Of a stretch of 64,000 nt of DNA, positions 25,021 to 34,794 are shown piece by piece. The stretch is from assembly GCA_003194525.1 (NCBI GenBank), contig NBIV01000017.1, positions 62,001-126,000 on the forward strand, written 5' to 3'. Positions within the stretch are counted from its first letter, which is position 1; every line of letters starts with the position of its first letter. The position numbers and the translations under genes were made by a program. The DNA is from Gracilariopsis chorda. Lineage: Eukaryota > Rhodophyta > Florideophyceae > Gracilariales > Gracilariaceae. The notes under the pieces are model-generated. The model searched no databases. It worked only from the letters and a program-made list of their open reading frames with translations, and was not told the DNA's origin.

Positions 25021-25039
25021 TTAGGGTCCCTCGACCTCT

Positions 25040-25190
25040 GCGGCGATGTACGTCAGGAAGTTTTCCTGTTGTACATGAACGTAGTAGTCGCTCGACCACT
25101 GCAGCAAAAAAATAGTAATTTTTTTGGAGGGTAGTGGTCGAGCAACCACCCTGTGAATGTACGACAGGACTTTTTCCTGTCGTACATGCA
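25040..25190 (+). repeat. Left copies of the 112-bp palindromic repeat
   Basis: Two hairpins of the TGTACGACAGGA...TCCTGTCGTACA type (start 25046 and 25157, spacing 111) joined by a block with TAGTCGCTCGACCACTGCAG, then CAAAAAAATAGTAATTTTTTT, then GTGGTCGAGCAACCAC. The order of blocks is the same as in the 8-unit array at 34.8-35.7 kb, so the two sites are direct repeats on either side of a roughly 9.6-kb gene block. Confidence 0.8.
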
Positions 25191-25361
25191 TAATACAGAT
25201 AAGAATACAGTAGAAGAAAGCGGAAGGTGTTTTTCGTTTTGGTCGCACATGCGCGTTTCTCAACGTGTGAGGATGTGTGGGGGGTTTTTATACGTAACGA
25301 ATAGAAACATGTGAAGCTTATGGCCACAAATTTATTGTTATCATCATGGTGTCACGGAAAG

Positions 25362-28300
25362 CTATACAAGATCAGTTGTAGATTTGTACGAAGTGATGAG
25401 GCGTATAAGGTTGGGAACGGCCCTGCGGTCTGTTGTCGTCAACCAGGAGTGGAAAAGTTGGTCTTGTTGCTGTGCTTTAGTGGATTCGGATGTACTGCTC
25501 GTAGAAATATTGTTGAACTGAGAGTTGCGTTCTTCGTCAAAGAGGTTGAGTGCAATGATGTTGTGCATGTCTGGGTCATTGCGCCAGAGAAGCCATGGAA
25601 TCTGGGGCAGTGGGATAAACTCACATGCCCGAGTACCATATGTTTTGAGATCTGAATGGGTCTTGAGTCCCTTGCAGTATCCCATATGGCACTTGTAGCA
25701 GGTCTTGGGTTGGTTCTTGTTGTGTGGGCACTCAACCGCGTGGTGGGAGTCCGAGAAGCATCGATAGCATCGAATGGATGCATAGGAGCATACATGGTTT
25801 TCCTTGGTTACGGGAGTTTGAGCTTGGATAAGACACGGAACGCATGAAGAGTGGAGACGGCGTGCTATCTCCTGAATGTGGCGCACAATACGAGTGGGGG
25901 GAATGGAGTTGATGCGATAAAAAAAGAAAGCGGAAATGTTAGACTGAAGCGGGCTGGTGTGCCGCTCTGAAGAAGAGATAGAAGTGATGAAGGGCGGCGA
26001 AGACGAGAGGAGGTTGTTGTTTAGGCGTTTGACTGAATTGGCGGCTGCGGACGCCGAAGGGAGTGGTTGTAGCGATGGGAGAGAACCATTGTATGGCGGC
26101 ATCTGAAGGTTTGAGCTCGGCTCCGGTAGGATGAAGGGTGACATGTCAAGAGAGGCGGTACCTGTGGAGGCTATATAGGTGTCTGATTTGGAGGGGAGGG
26201 TGTGGGTTTTGCAGGCTGTGACGGTGTTTTTAGGGTAGAAGTGTTTTTAGTAGGTGCGGTTGGAAACGGGTTGGAAGTTGCGGAGTTTTTTTTCGCAAAC
26301 GTCACAGTTCACAGCGTCTTCGGTGAATAAGCAAACGCCTGGTTCGGTTCCATCAATGTGGGCGTAAAGGGCGTTACGGCGGCACACGAGCGTCAGTTCC
26401 ATCCACGTCTTCACTTGGTTCCAGAGGTCTGTGGCAAGCGAGTCGACATAAGAACGGGCGATGTCGTTGGGGTTTTGGTTGTTTGTAGAGCAAAGAAGAT
26501 CTTGTATCATTTTGAAGTATGGCATTGAGTACATGGTGATGCAGCGCGCATTTCGGCCGTCACGACCCGCTCTGCCGGCCTGCTGGGCAAGGTCCGCCAG
26601 ACTGGCACATCCTCCAAAAATTAGCACTAGCCGAACGTTTGGAGTGTCGAGTCCTGTTCCAAATGCGGAAGTGCAAGTCATGAAAATAACGGTTTGGGTT
26701 ACGGCGGCGGATGGCGGAACGGAGAAGCGATGGAGCCAGTCGTCGTGTGTTTTATCCTTTTCGTGGTCGGATAAGCCGGCATGATAGAAGAGGCAAATGA
26801 AAGATGTGGAAGGGAACTGGTGAGATAATGTTCCTTGTACGTATTGTTGAATGACGCGGTGTAGTTGTTCTGTAGCTGAGCGTGTGAGTGTGAATAGGAT
26901 GATGCAGACCAAGGATTCAGTACTTGCGGTGAGCAATGTTGAGACTTGTTGTTGGAAGTACGGGACGCCTGTCTGAAGCAGATCTTGGAACAAGCTTTGA
27001 TAGGTACCTGCGGCAGTACAAATTCGAGGAGCTTTTACGCTTGGGGAAGCGTCGTACACGGAGCAGCGGATATTGTTACGGGCAGTGGAAGTGGTATACA
27101 GGTAAGCTGTTGGTATTGAAAGCTGTGATAGCAGGCGTGGACGATCGCGGGGCGGCACGGTGGCACTGAGCAGTACACGGGGTATATGGGGGGGTACGAT
27201 GGAAAGCGCATTGTGGATGTGTGCAAGGGATGGGCAAAAGTGTTGCCATAACAGAAATAAATGCACTTCATCCACCACGATGCGGGCCAGTTTTTGTTTG
27301 TGCAACAAGCGTTGAAGCAGGGAGTTGAAAGAGGCGGAGTCAAGCACTTCGACTGACAATATATAGACATCCGCAAATGTTTCCGTGCCGCCATTAGTGT
27401 GCGGGGATGTGCTGCTCTGAAGCTGAAAGGCTGCCGCACGTTGTTCGTACTCCGTACGGAGGGCTTTGAGAGGAACGATAATGATGAAGGAATATGAGCC
27501 CTTCTCCATGTACATCGGGAGCAGTACAGACAATGTTATTCCGGAGGCGGTCGGAGTGAGCATAAGCATGTTTCCCCGCTTTTCAAACACGGCCACCGTA
27601 ACGGTAAACTGCGTAGGTGATTTAAACACTGAGGAGCCATTGGAAAGCATTTGTCGGAGTGCGTTGAGGAACGTGCCGATTCTGTGTTCGTAATTGAGCG
27701 GTGGGGGTGTATGGAGCGATGCACCACCTCTTGGGAGCTCGGATGGGGTTGGGCGGCTGTGGAGTAGGGAAGATGAGCGGGCCAGGGGTGCAAACAAGTC
27801 GTTGGGGGTTTGTAAGGGCGGTGCAGAGGTGAAATAGGTTGTGATGCGGGATTGGGGCGCTCGGCGGGAGGGGTGGTGCTCTGTTGTTGAGGCGTGTCAC
27901 GGGAAGAGCGCTTCTTTGCAGCGTGTTTGCTCAAATTGAGTAGTGAGTGCCATTTGGTGGACCATTCTTTGTACTTGCTGAGTTCGGTGTGTCGCATTCC
28001 ACTGACGTCGTGTGGGGTGCGTGCGTAGATGAGCTCCGCAGTGTGTGCCGTGTGCCCAGCTTGATTGTGGGCGGTGGAGATGAATTCTTCAAGGATGGCC
28101 TTGGAGAGCGTGTTGTCAATGTCGTTTGCGGTGGTGGAGGAAATGAGAGCGGTGATTCCTACTGTGAAATTGCGGTAGTCGGCAAAGGTGAGTTTAAACC
28201 CAGCGTCGAACAGAGTGGAGCTGATGATTCGGCAAATGTTTCGAGCGTCCAGGGGCATGCCGTGGGTTGAGAACAACATAAGCCAGTGTGCCTGTTTATG

Positions 28301-30600
28301 GGTTTCGCCATGTATAGCCGAAACGAACCAGGTTTCGAGCGGGCGAACGAGCTTCAGGTAAGTGAGAAGAAGTTCAGCTGTCTTTGGATCTGGGAAGCGT
28401 GGAATTGGGCGAGCGTCTCCTTTCGCGTTTTGAGTTTTGAGGTAACGCGTAATGAGAACGGGTTGAGAGTCAAGAAGTATGAGGCAGCGTTGGTGGAACA
28501 AATCGTTTTGCAGACGATACGACTCAATCTCGGTTCCGCGAGCTCGGGAGCCGGAGGCAAAGTGGAGAACGACGAGGAGCCGCTCCTGGGCTTTTTGTGC
28601 ATATGCGAGCCAGCGGGTGAGAGCAGATGTGTAGAAGTGGATACCAGCAATAAGAACTGTGGGGGTATCGTTGGGTGGTGGGGAGGGAGCTTGGAGCGAA
28701 TGGTGCGATGTGTTTCTGGATGGGTTCTTTAGGCATTGCAGTACTTACTGCAAGCAGGTGTGTAGAAAAGAGCCATTGTGCGGGTGTTGGAGGAAGGAGA
28801 AGCCAGGGTTTTTGTTTGATGGTTGGTCTTTTAGTGCGTGGATGTGGCTTGTGAATGCAGGGGGGAAGGGAGATCCCAATAGCCGATCATCAATGATGAT
28901 TTCTTTAATTTCGGCATGGAGCTTTTTGACAATAGAACCGAGCGCGGGCAGACCCAAGTGAATGTCGCGAACGATGCCGCAGTGTGGGTGCATATCGCAG
29001 TCGACGAACGATATGTTGATGCTTTCTTTAGTGGCGATGTTCATAGCAAAGCTGAGAGTGTTGCGGATGAAAGAAAAAGCATTGTTTGATTGCACGTCAA
29101 CTGACAATTCCACTTGCTGCATCTCGGAAGTAAGCTGATGAGGAGTTTTTCCTTGCTGCTTGGTGAGGTTATGCACGTGATGGATAGCGCATGCTGCGAC
29201 CCCGTATTGGAGAGCGGCGAGCAGATCGGTGAGCTCGTTGGCACTAGCATAGCGGTAGCGCTCGTCGTGTTGGTTGATGGCATCTTCGTTGTTGTGAACC
29301 AGCACAGAAGGGGCCGCAATGAAGTTGCGCACAGTGAGTGTATGCGTAGATGCATACGGGGGGAGCGTCTGCAGAAGCTGGGCAGTGAGCGCGCTGTGTA
29401 GGAGTTGAGGTTTTAGATTAACGCTGTGGAGGTAGGCCGTAGTGTTTTGCGCTTGTGAAACCAGGTTGACGTCATGTTCGTTGCCTTTTTTTGTGAATAG
29501 CAAGAGACGGGCAATATCGGAGGCGTAGCGTTTGATCGTGTCCTGCGAGACGCTGCGGAAGTTGCTGTCGGAACGTTGGTTGAGCTTTTGGAGAAAAAAT
29601 GGCGGAATGGTGCACATGAGAAATGGAACTTTGGTGAGGTACATGAAAACATCGTTGGTCATCGCAGCCATTGCATCGATGTCGCTTGCACATGTTGGAT
29701 TTGTGAGTATGGTTGCGTCCTTGAGGCCGACAGAAACAGACTGGAGTATGATGTCTAGCTTGGTACACGCAATGAAGAAGTTGGGTTTTTGTTGTGCTTG
29801 TGGTTGCAGATGCAGATGATTGGTTTGCATATGTGAGGTGCTTAAGCTTTTGAAGAAGTTGTTCACTGCTTATTCGGTTTTGTGTTCCGGTTGCAGTATG
29901 TGTCGGTGTCTGGAGTTTGTGTTCGGGTTGGGGGGTTGCATGGGCTTTGGCAGTATCGGTGCCGGGGGTTGGGACTGGAGGTTATGGGGTAGCAGGGGTT
30001 GCTGCATAGTGTTGACCGTTTGGATAGGCAGTTGAAGGTGTTTGCTTATGGTTCCAACGGGGGAGGCGGAGCTCACCGCAAACAGCAGACGGCGAGGGCC
30101 GCCGAATATGGTTTGCACTTTTACGGTGCTTTGCTTCGATGTTTGTTGTATTGGCCAAGAAACCGAATGCGCGTGATTGGAATGTGTGTTTGTGATGTGC
30201 TCATGGAGACGCTAAAGGTCAATGTAGCAGGAGGTGCACTGCGCGCAGCGGTAGCCGTTAAATATTTGCAGCCCAGCTAGTGGACGTAGAACAGCCACGT
30301 TTTGGCTCGGCGCTTCCGGATCATACGAATTCCATAGTGGGGGGAGGTTGTTCTGCTTAAGCATTTCGGTTCTGCCGGACCAAATGATGTCGGATGCTTT
30401 TCGAGCCTCTTCCTGGGGGAGGAAGTGCGCCTTTCGGAGATGATAGCGCACGGCACGTCACGAGGGGATGCCAGATTCACAGTTGAGGCACAGGACGAAG
30501 AAGCACATGGAGTGAATGGCAAGGTTAATAACGGTGTCGAGTGGTTTGGTGAAGAAGGGAGATGCATTTCGTGCTTCATCCGCGATCTACCCGGCTGATG
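25362..30600 (-). pseudogene. Giant OrsD zinc-finger / tyrosine-recombinase-like / RecQ-like helicase gene
   Basis: A minus-strand coding region of about 1,740 codons with the architecture known from fungal 'OrsD-RecQ' proteins. OrsD-type double zinc finger at about 30.1-30.6 kb (CLNC...YHLRKAH, CAQC...RLHEHITNTH, then VQTIFGGPRRLLFAV). Middle part with RYASDIARLLLFTKK, GSRARGTEIESYRLQN, FADYRNFTVGI and QAGHTAHTAELIYAR, which resembles a degenerate tyrosine-recombinase core. RecQ-like helicase at about 26.3-27.8 kb with DEVH box, LLSATVPP, FGTGLDTPNVRL and QQAGRAGRDGR. C-terminal Cys-rich part with a zinc knuckle (CYRCFSDSHHAVEC). The Walker A site reads TPTASGITL, lacking the usual GKS/T. 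In-frame stops lie at 30458, 30212, 29870, 28745 and 26247, and the frame changes near 27.6-27.8 kb. It is therefore a broken copy. Function (replicating or integrating the element) is inference. Confidence 0.8.
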
Positions 30601-31277
30601 TTGAGATTATGGCGGTAGCGTTGGGATTGGGACGGTTGGATTGAGGTTTGTTCGCGTTTGGAGCCGGACGAGGCTGGATATAGTCCAGTCCTATGGAGTG
30701 GTTGTGCAAATAAGAGGTTGTCCATATTGGTATGCTCGCAGAAGGGAAGGAGATAAAAAGAAAGGCAGAGCGAGAGATAGAGATGGGTTTTGGCGTGCAG
30801 TTGAGTTGTAGACGTTTTTGAGGGTAGGGGAAGAGATGGGAAGGGGTTTATTAGGGGCTGGTTGGTGGGCTTTTTGTAGTGATGATTGTGAGGGGGGCTT
30901 GCTCAAAGGCGCTGCAATGTGGGTTTTTTGGCGCGCTCATACAGTGTCGGAAGTATGAGCTCGCATAGGCTATGGGACCAATACTCGCCAAACATGTACA
31001 CCATGAGGTGCAGAGGGAAAACGGGGCTGGCGCGGCTGGAGATATGTGGGCGTTCGTTTAGGGTCACACATGACGTCATACACAAACTGTAATTGGGTTT
31101 TTGGTAAGGTGGGAGGTGTGCTGTGTGTGGGGTGATACACATGCCCATGCGCACAGTGGGAATGAGCTGGTGCACACCACAAAACGGCACAGGATTACGT
31201 AATACGTTCTTACGCACATGCAAAGGAGCAGGTTTGAGGAACTTGTTTATGAGTTTTCACCCCTAGAGAGAGGGTGT
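30601..31277 (-). other. Spacer between the helicase gene and the SET domain
   Basis: About 680 bp with only short ORFs. One minus-strand ORF (30903-31223, 106 codons) has CGVHQLIPTVRMGMC and two Cys-containing segments but no recognised family. A pyrimidine-rich minus-strand run at 30750-30900 looks non-coding. Promoter or leader of the helicase gene could lie here. Confidence 0.3.
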
Positions 31278-31898
31278 TTAGGGGTTTGTATTGTGTTTTG
31301 TAGAAGTCGAAGAATGTGTCTGGGGCGAAGGGGTACCAAGATTATTGGTCCAATCGTAAGAAGTACCGTAGTCGATGAAGAGTTCTTCTCCGCGTGCTAT
31401 ACGGCGGGTAGCTTTGATTGTTATCAGAGTGTAAGGCGTGAGGTGCTGACGTGTTTTAAGCGCAGATATCGCAGAACGATCAACGTAGACATTGGCCGTT
31501 CGTTTGGGTTTGAAATCATCACGAACGGGCTGCGCGTCAGGATCCAACTGGAGGTACCTTGGGTCATTGATGAGTCCTTCTACGCAAAAGGGAGCTGGCG
31601 AGATCCAAACGCTTGGTATTTTCTTGTCCTGGTTCAGTCCGATGAGGGAGGTGAATTCCGGAGCCCTGAGCTCCATTTGCATACAATACGTGCGGAAATC
31701 CTGTGGGGTAACGCCCATCAAGCCGGAGCCGTATGTTTTGTGGATTTCGGTTCGCTGGGACATGTCGTGATATACCAACGTGCCGTAAAATTGGCAGACT
31801 GTCTCGTCTTTTGCGAACGTACAGCCTGCAAAAACGCCAACCCCAGCAGACGGGTGCACAATGGTTGATTCAGCCACAATAAGGCGTATCGTTGAAGC
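31278..31898 (-). CDS. SET-domain segment (protein lysine methyltransferase)
   Basis: Has the SET hallmarks in order: GVGVFAGCTFAKDETV with FYGTLV (start of the SET fold), LINDPRY with ANVYVDR (position of the usual NHS-PN motif), and RRIARGEELFIDYGTSYDW (GEEL..DYG catalytic end). SET proteins methylate lysines, mostly on histones. No pre-SET or post-SET Cys clusters are seen. The conserved fold starts within about 20 codons of the amber codon that ends the methyltransferase, and the first ATG lies inside the fold, which argues for translation as an extension of the methyltransferase. Confidence 0.8.
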   Translation of the reverse strand, partial: ASTIRLIVAESTIVHPSAGVGVFAGCTFAKDETVCQFYGTLVYHDMSQRTEIHKTYGSGLMGVTPQDFRTYCMQMELRAPEFTSLIGLNQDKKIPSVWISPAPFCVEGLINDPRYLQLDPDAQPVRDDFKPKRTANVYVDRSAISALKTRQHLTPYTLITIKATRRIARGEELFIDYGTSYDWTNNLGTPSPQTHSSTSTKHNTNP

Positions 31899-34433
31899 CT
31901 AATGAGTGCGGAGCTCGTTCACGCCCATTAGGTTGAAGAGTCCTTGGTACTTCTCGGGCCATTGGGAGAAGTCCATGTGAAGGCCGGTGTTGACGAAGTC
32001 CTGTGCGCGCCATTTAGACGCACAACACGAAACTACGTGCTCTGCCAGCGTTTGGTATTGAGGGAACTTTGGCACGGCTGCCCAAGTCCGGGAGGGACCC
32101 ATATATCCCTTAACGTAGTTGTGCACCGCGTTGGCTGCATCCACCAAACCTTGCGTGACGGTTACGATGGCAACGTTTTCGGCGATGAGCCTTGAGAAGT
32201 GTTTCAGTGCGTGATGTCTGGCCTGGTGGAAGCATGCTTCGTCCTTCTTGCAACCGACAAATCTGCGTGTTTCGCCTTTCTTAAAAGACATGCAGGCGAG
32301 CGCTGTCGAGAAGGTGCCGCCAAACAGGTCAAGAACCGTATCAACTGGTTGAGAGAACATGGCAATGAGCTCCATGTTGAGTCGAATTGGCTTCTGTTCT
32401 GGACGAACAGCCTCACACTTCACATCTCCACTGTCTGTGTAGCGGGACCACATGAGACGCTCATTCACATCGACGGCCGGAACACGGTCGATGACGTTCT
32501 TGTACGCAGTGACCGTGAACGGGACGTAACGGAAGTTGGTGTAGTTCACCATTTTGTCCTTTTGCGCCCGAGTGGGGCCTGTTTTGACGCCATGCACCGC
32601 GTATTGGGTGATGGGTATCAACTCTCCAGAAGCGCGGCCCGGCGACACGGTGTTGTTACCCGGTGCACGGATCATGTGCAATGGGCAGTGGTCCACGCGG
32701 ACCATTGGGGCAACGGTACTATTGGCTTCCCTGCGATCAACGCTGTTCAACAGCTTCCGCCAACGCGGGAACTGCTCAAGCGAGCAGAAAATGAAGAATT
32801 GGCCACCAGCACGTAACAAGCGACTCATGGTTATTGTAACCCTTTTCATGTCGGCGACGGTGAGGGTGTCGTAGTCGCTGTTCGGCCTGCCACCCATAGA
32901 GCGAATAGCGTAAGGGGGGTCTGTCATTACCAACTGGGCCTGGGAGCATGGCACGGAGTCCGGGGCACGCAATTTGTCGTGCACATCCACGAGGTCGTCA
33001 AAGCCGCAGCAATACATTGCGTAATGCTTCATCATATGCTCCTGCACCAATTCCAACGCATTTAGCACGTGTACGTCGGCCAGCTGATCTGGGGGAATGA
33101 TGTCCGCCTGCTCCTTGCGGTAGGGAAGATCGCGCTCCATTTTACTCTGTGGGTCCGGGCCTAGCGAGGAGGGGGGTTGGGGCCTTTTGGGGTTGCTGCC
33201 CGTCGTTCCACCGCTGCTACTGCTCCTGGTGGGTTCTTGTACCAAGTCTATGACGTCCACTGGTATGGCGGAAGTGGCGGGACGCCCAAAAGCAGTAGTG
33301 GCAGATTTGGCACTGGCGTACGCGTTGTGGTGTTGGGTGTTGACCTCACGAATGGGTTTCCGAAGCTGCGCAGTCAGCTTAGCGAACCGTTGGGGGAACT
33401 AACGCTGCCGGGAATGCTGCGGTTCGATTGCCTTACGGTTGTCGTCTGGAAGCAACTCTAGCAGCAACTGCCATGGGCACAAGTTCGCCTCGTACAGTCG
33501 GGGATGTGAGACGACGCTGACCACATCGCTAAGGAACTCCTCACTCAGTGCGGGGAGGCTTGAATCCACCACGTCCGATTGTGTGAACGCTTTGGAGTCC
33601 ACTTGGTATGGGTCAGTGCATGATTTAAGATCCCGTATGAGAGTTTTAAGCTGCGTGAGTGGAGAGAAGCCATCTTCACGATTGCCTATTACTTCAAACC
33701 CAAAGCTGTCCGGATCGAAAATGATATACGGGTACACCATGCTCCCAACGTCAGTGAATCTGAGGAAGGTGGCAAAGCAATCCCACCAGCGAGTCACCTG
33801 TTGCACACCGTACGCAACTCGGCTGTAGGTGAACGCGTCGAAGTTTTTAAGGGAGCTCAGCGTCATCTGAGCACCCGGAATGGGTGGTCCTCGCTTTCGC
33901 TTTCCAGAAAAAGCTATGCGCTGGCCAGACAACTGTACGAACATCGTCATGTAAATCAACACCTCGAATCGCAAAGCGCGTTCTGTTGGAACATCGGTGC
34001 GTTTGTTCTTGCGCTTATTAATGCCCGTGACGGGCGATTTGATCAAGTCGCTGAGCAAGAAGCGAATTGTGAAGTTTATACCACGTGCGTTGCATATGCG
34101 GTAGTAGTCCTTCACCCTTGACTCATTTTCGGTGTCTGTTTGGTCGATCACTTTCGCAATTTGGTGCGTTTGTTGGGACGCATTGCGAGTGGTATTCGAA
34201 TTGGACAACAACGCGAGGCGTAGTTCTTCATTCCCGAAAGTAGACACGTTCGGTGTGTTGGTTGCTTGGGAGCAAAGCTCTGGCGCAGCAGTGGAGTTCC
34301 TTTGCACCCGAATTGCGTGATCGACGAGAGTGGCGTACTTGGCGTTCCTATGACGATCGCCTGGAGTTCGTTCACGCGCATACTCATCGCGTAGCTCCAA
34401 CAGAGCCAAGATGGTCTTTGTGTAGTTGGGCAT
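31278..34433 (-). CDS. Single frame: unknown domain, beta-class DNA adenine methyltransferase, SET domain, split by two amber codons
   Basis: One minus-strand reading frame runs from an ATG at 34433 to a TAA at 31278 (1,051 codons) and is interrupted only by two TAG codons, at 33399-33401 and 31899-31901. The first segment (344 codons) is of unknown family. The second holds an N6-adenine methyltransferase, the third a SET domain. Both TAGs fall between domains. The SET segment has no ATG before its conserved start GVGVFAG, so it needs either read-through or an initiation at a non-ATG codon, or the frame was once a fusion now broken. No other stop or shift occurs in 3.1 kb. TAG is used as a normal terminator elsewhere in the window. 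Whether this is programmed read-through or two point mutations cannot be decided here. Confidence 0.75.
31899..33398 (-). CDS. Beta-class N6-adenine DNA methyltransferase segment
   Basis: Contains the catalytic motif DPPYAI (residues about 114-119 counted from 33260), followed by SRLLRAGGQFFIFCS (motif V region), and, near the C-terminus, IRLNMELIAMFSQ and VLDLFGGTFSTALAC (AdoMet-binding motifs X and I) and RFVGCKKDE (motif II). The order catalytic motif first, AdoMet motif last marks a beta-class amino-methyltransferase of the bacterial/phage type, which methylates adenine N6 or cytosine N4. The glycine loop is FGGTFS rather than FxGxG. All core motifs are present, so it may be active. The first ATG in this segment encodes the Met of MERDLPYRKE; upstream of it the frame is open back to the amber codon at 33399. 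Confidence 0.85.
   Translation of the reverse strand, partial: FPQRFAKLTAQLRKPIREVNTQHHNAYASAKSATTAFGRPATSAIPVDVIDLVQEPTRSSSSGGTTGSNPKRPQPPSSLGPDPQSKMERDLPYRKEQADIIPPDQLADVHVLNALELVQEHMMKHYAMYCCGFDDLVDVHDKLRAPDSVPCSQAQLVMTDPPYAIRSMGGRPNSDYDTLTVADMKRVTITMSRLLRAGGQFFIFCSLEQFPRWRKLLNSVDRREANSTVAPMVRVDHCPLHMIRAPGNNTVSPGRASGELIPITQYAVHGVKTGPTRAQKDKMVNYTNFRYVPFTVTAYKNVIDRVPAVDVNERLMWSRYTDSGDVKCEAVRPEQKPIRLNMELIAMFSQPVDTVLDLFGGTFSTALACMSFKKGETRRFVGCKKDEACFHQARHHALKHFSRLIAENVAIVTVTQGLVDAANAVHNYVKGYMGPSRTWAAVPKFPQYQTLAEHVVSCCASKWRAQDFVNTGLHMDFSQWPEKYQGLFNLMGVNELRTH
33399..34433 (-). CDS. Unknown N-terminal segment (344 aa) of the methyltransferase-SET frame
   Basis: Starts MPNYTKTILALLELRDEY at a clear ATG. 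It is rich in charged residues, then from about residue 150 shows a more structured part (FEVLIYMTMFVQLSGQRIAF, YGVQQVTRWWDCFATFLRF, YPYIIFDPDSFGFEV). No family is recognised. A basic stretch KRKNKRTDV-like (INKRKNKRTD) and GKRKRGPP could be nuclear signals. It ends with an amber codon and the same frame stays open for 46 more codons before the methyltransferase segment's first candidate start. Confidence 0.6.
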   Translation of the reverse strand: MPNYTKTILALLELRDEYARERTPGDRHRNAKYATLVDHAIRVQRNSTAAPELCSQATNTPNVSTFGNEELRLALLSNSNTTRNASQQTHQIAKVIDQTDTENESRVKDYYRICNARGINFTIRFLLSDLIKSPVTGINKRKNKRTDVPTERALRFEVLIYMTMFVQLSGQRIAFSGKRKRGPPIPGAQMTLSSLKNFDAFTYSRVAYGVQQVTRWWDCFATFLRFTDVGSMVYPYIIFDPDSFGFEVIGNREDGFSPLTQLKTLIRDLKSCTDPYQVDSKAFTQSDVVDSSLPALSEEFLSDVVSVVSHPRLYEANLCPWQLLLELLPDDNRKAIEPQHSRQR

Positions 34434-34794
34434 AATGAAAATTGCGTTTCACAGCCGGTTGAATGAGCACGTGGTATGACAATCTTCACGTTTATATACG
34501 TGAGAAATTGGTGAGCAAGCGGTTGTCTTATTACCAATGAGGTTGGCAAGCGTGAAAGCAAGCAGCTCAAATATCCGTAAACGGAACGGTCGCTGGTGCG
34601 TAATACAGAATCGTCTGGCAACGGTTGTGAAGTACACCAATGTTCAAAAGAGGAGGAAAGGAGGGAAAGATTGGGAAGCGTAGGGAAACGGAACGTGACA
34701 CAATCGCTTAGGGGAAAGGAAGGTGAAGACGGAGGCTTAGGAGTTTGAACGTCAGGAACACATCCTGCGCGCCGACGGCAGCTGGGTAATAAGG

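Noticed and set aside
31278-34433. Reassignment of TAG to an amino acid in this genome
   Set aside because: TAG ends other intact genes in the window (the kinase at 48503-48505), and TAA and TGA also occur both as terminators and as lesions, so the standard code fits. Local read-through stays possible.
25362-34433. DIRS-type retrotransposon (tyrosine recombinase plus methyltransferase)
   Set aside because: DIRS elements also have reverse transcriptase and RNase H; none is found in this block.
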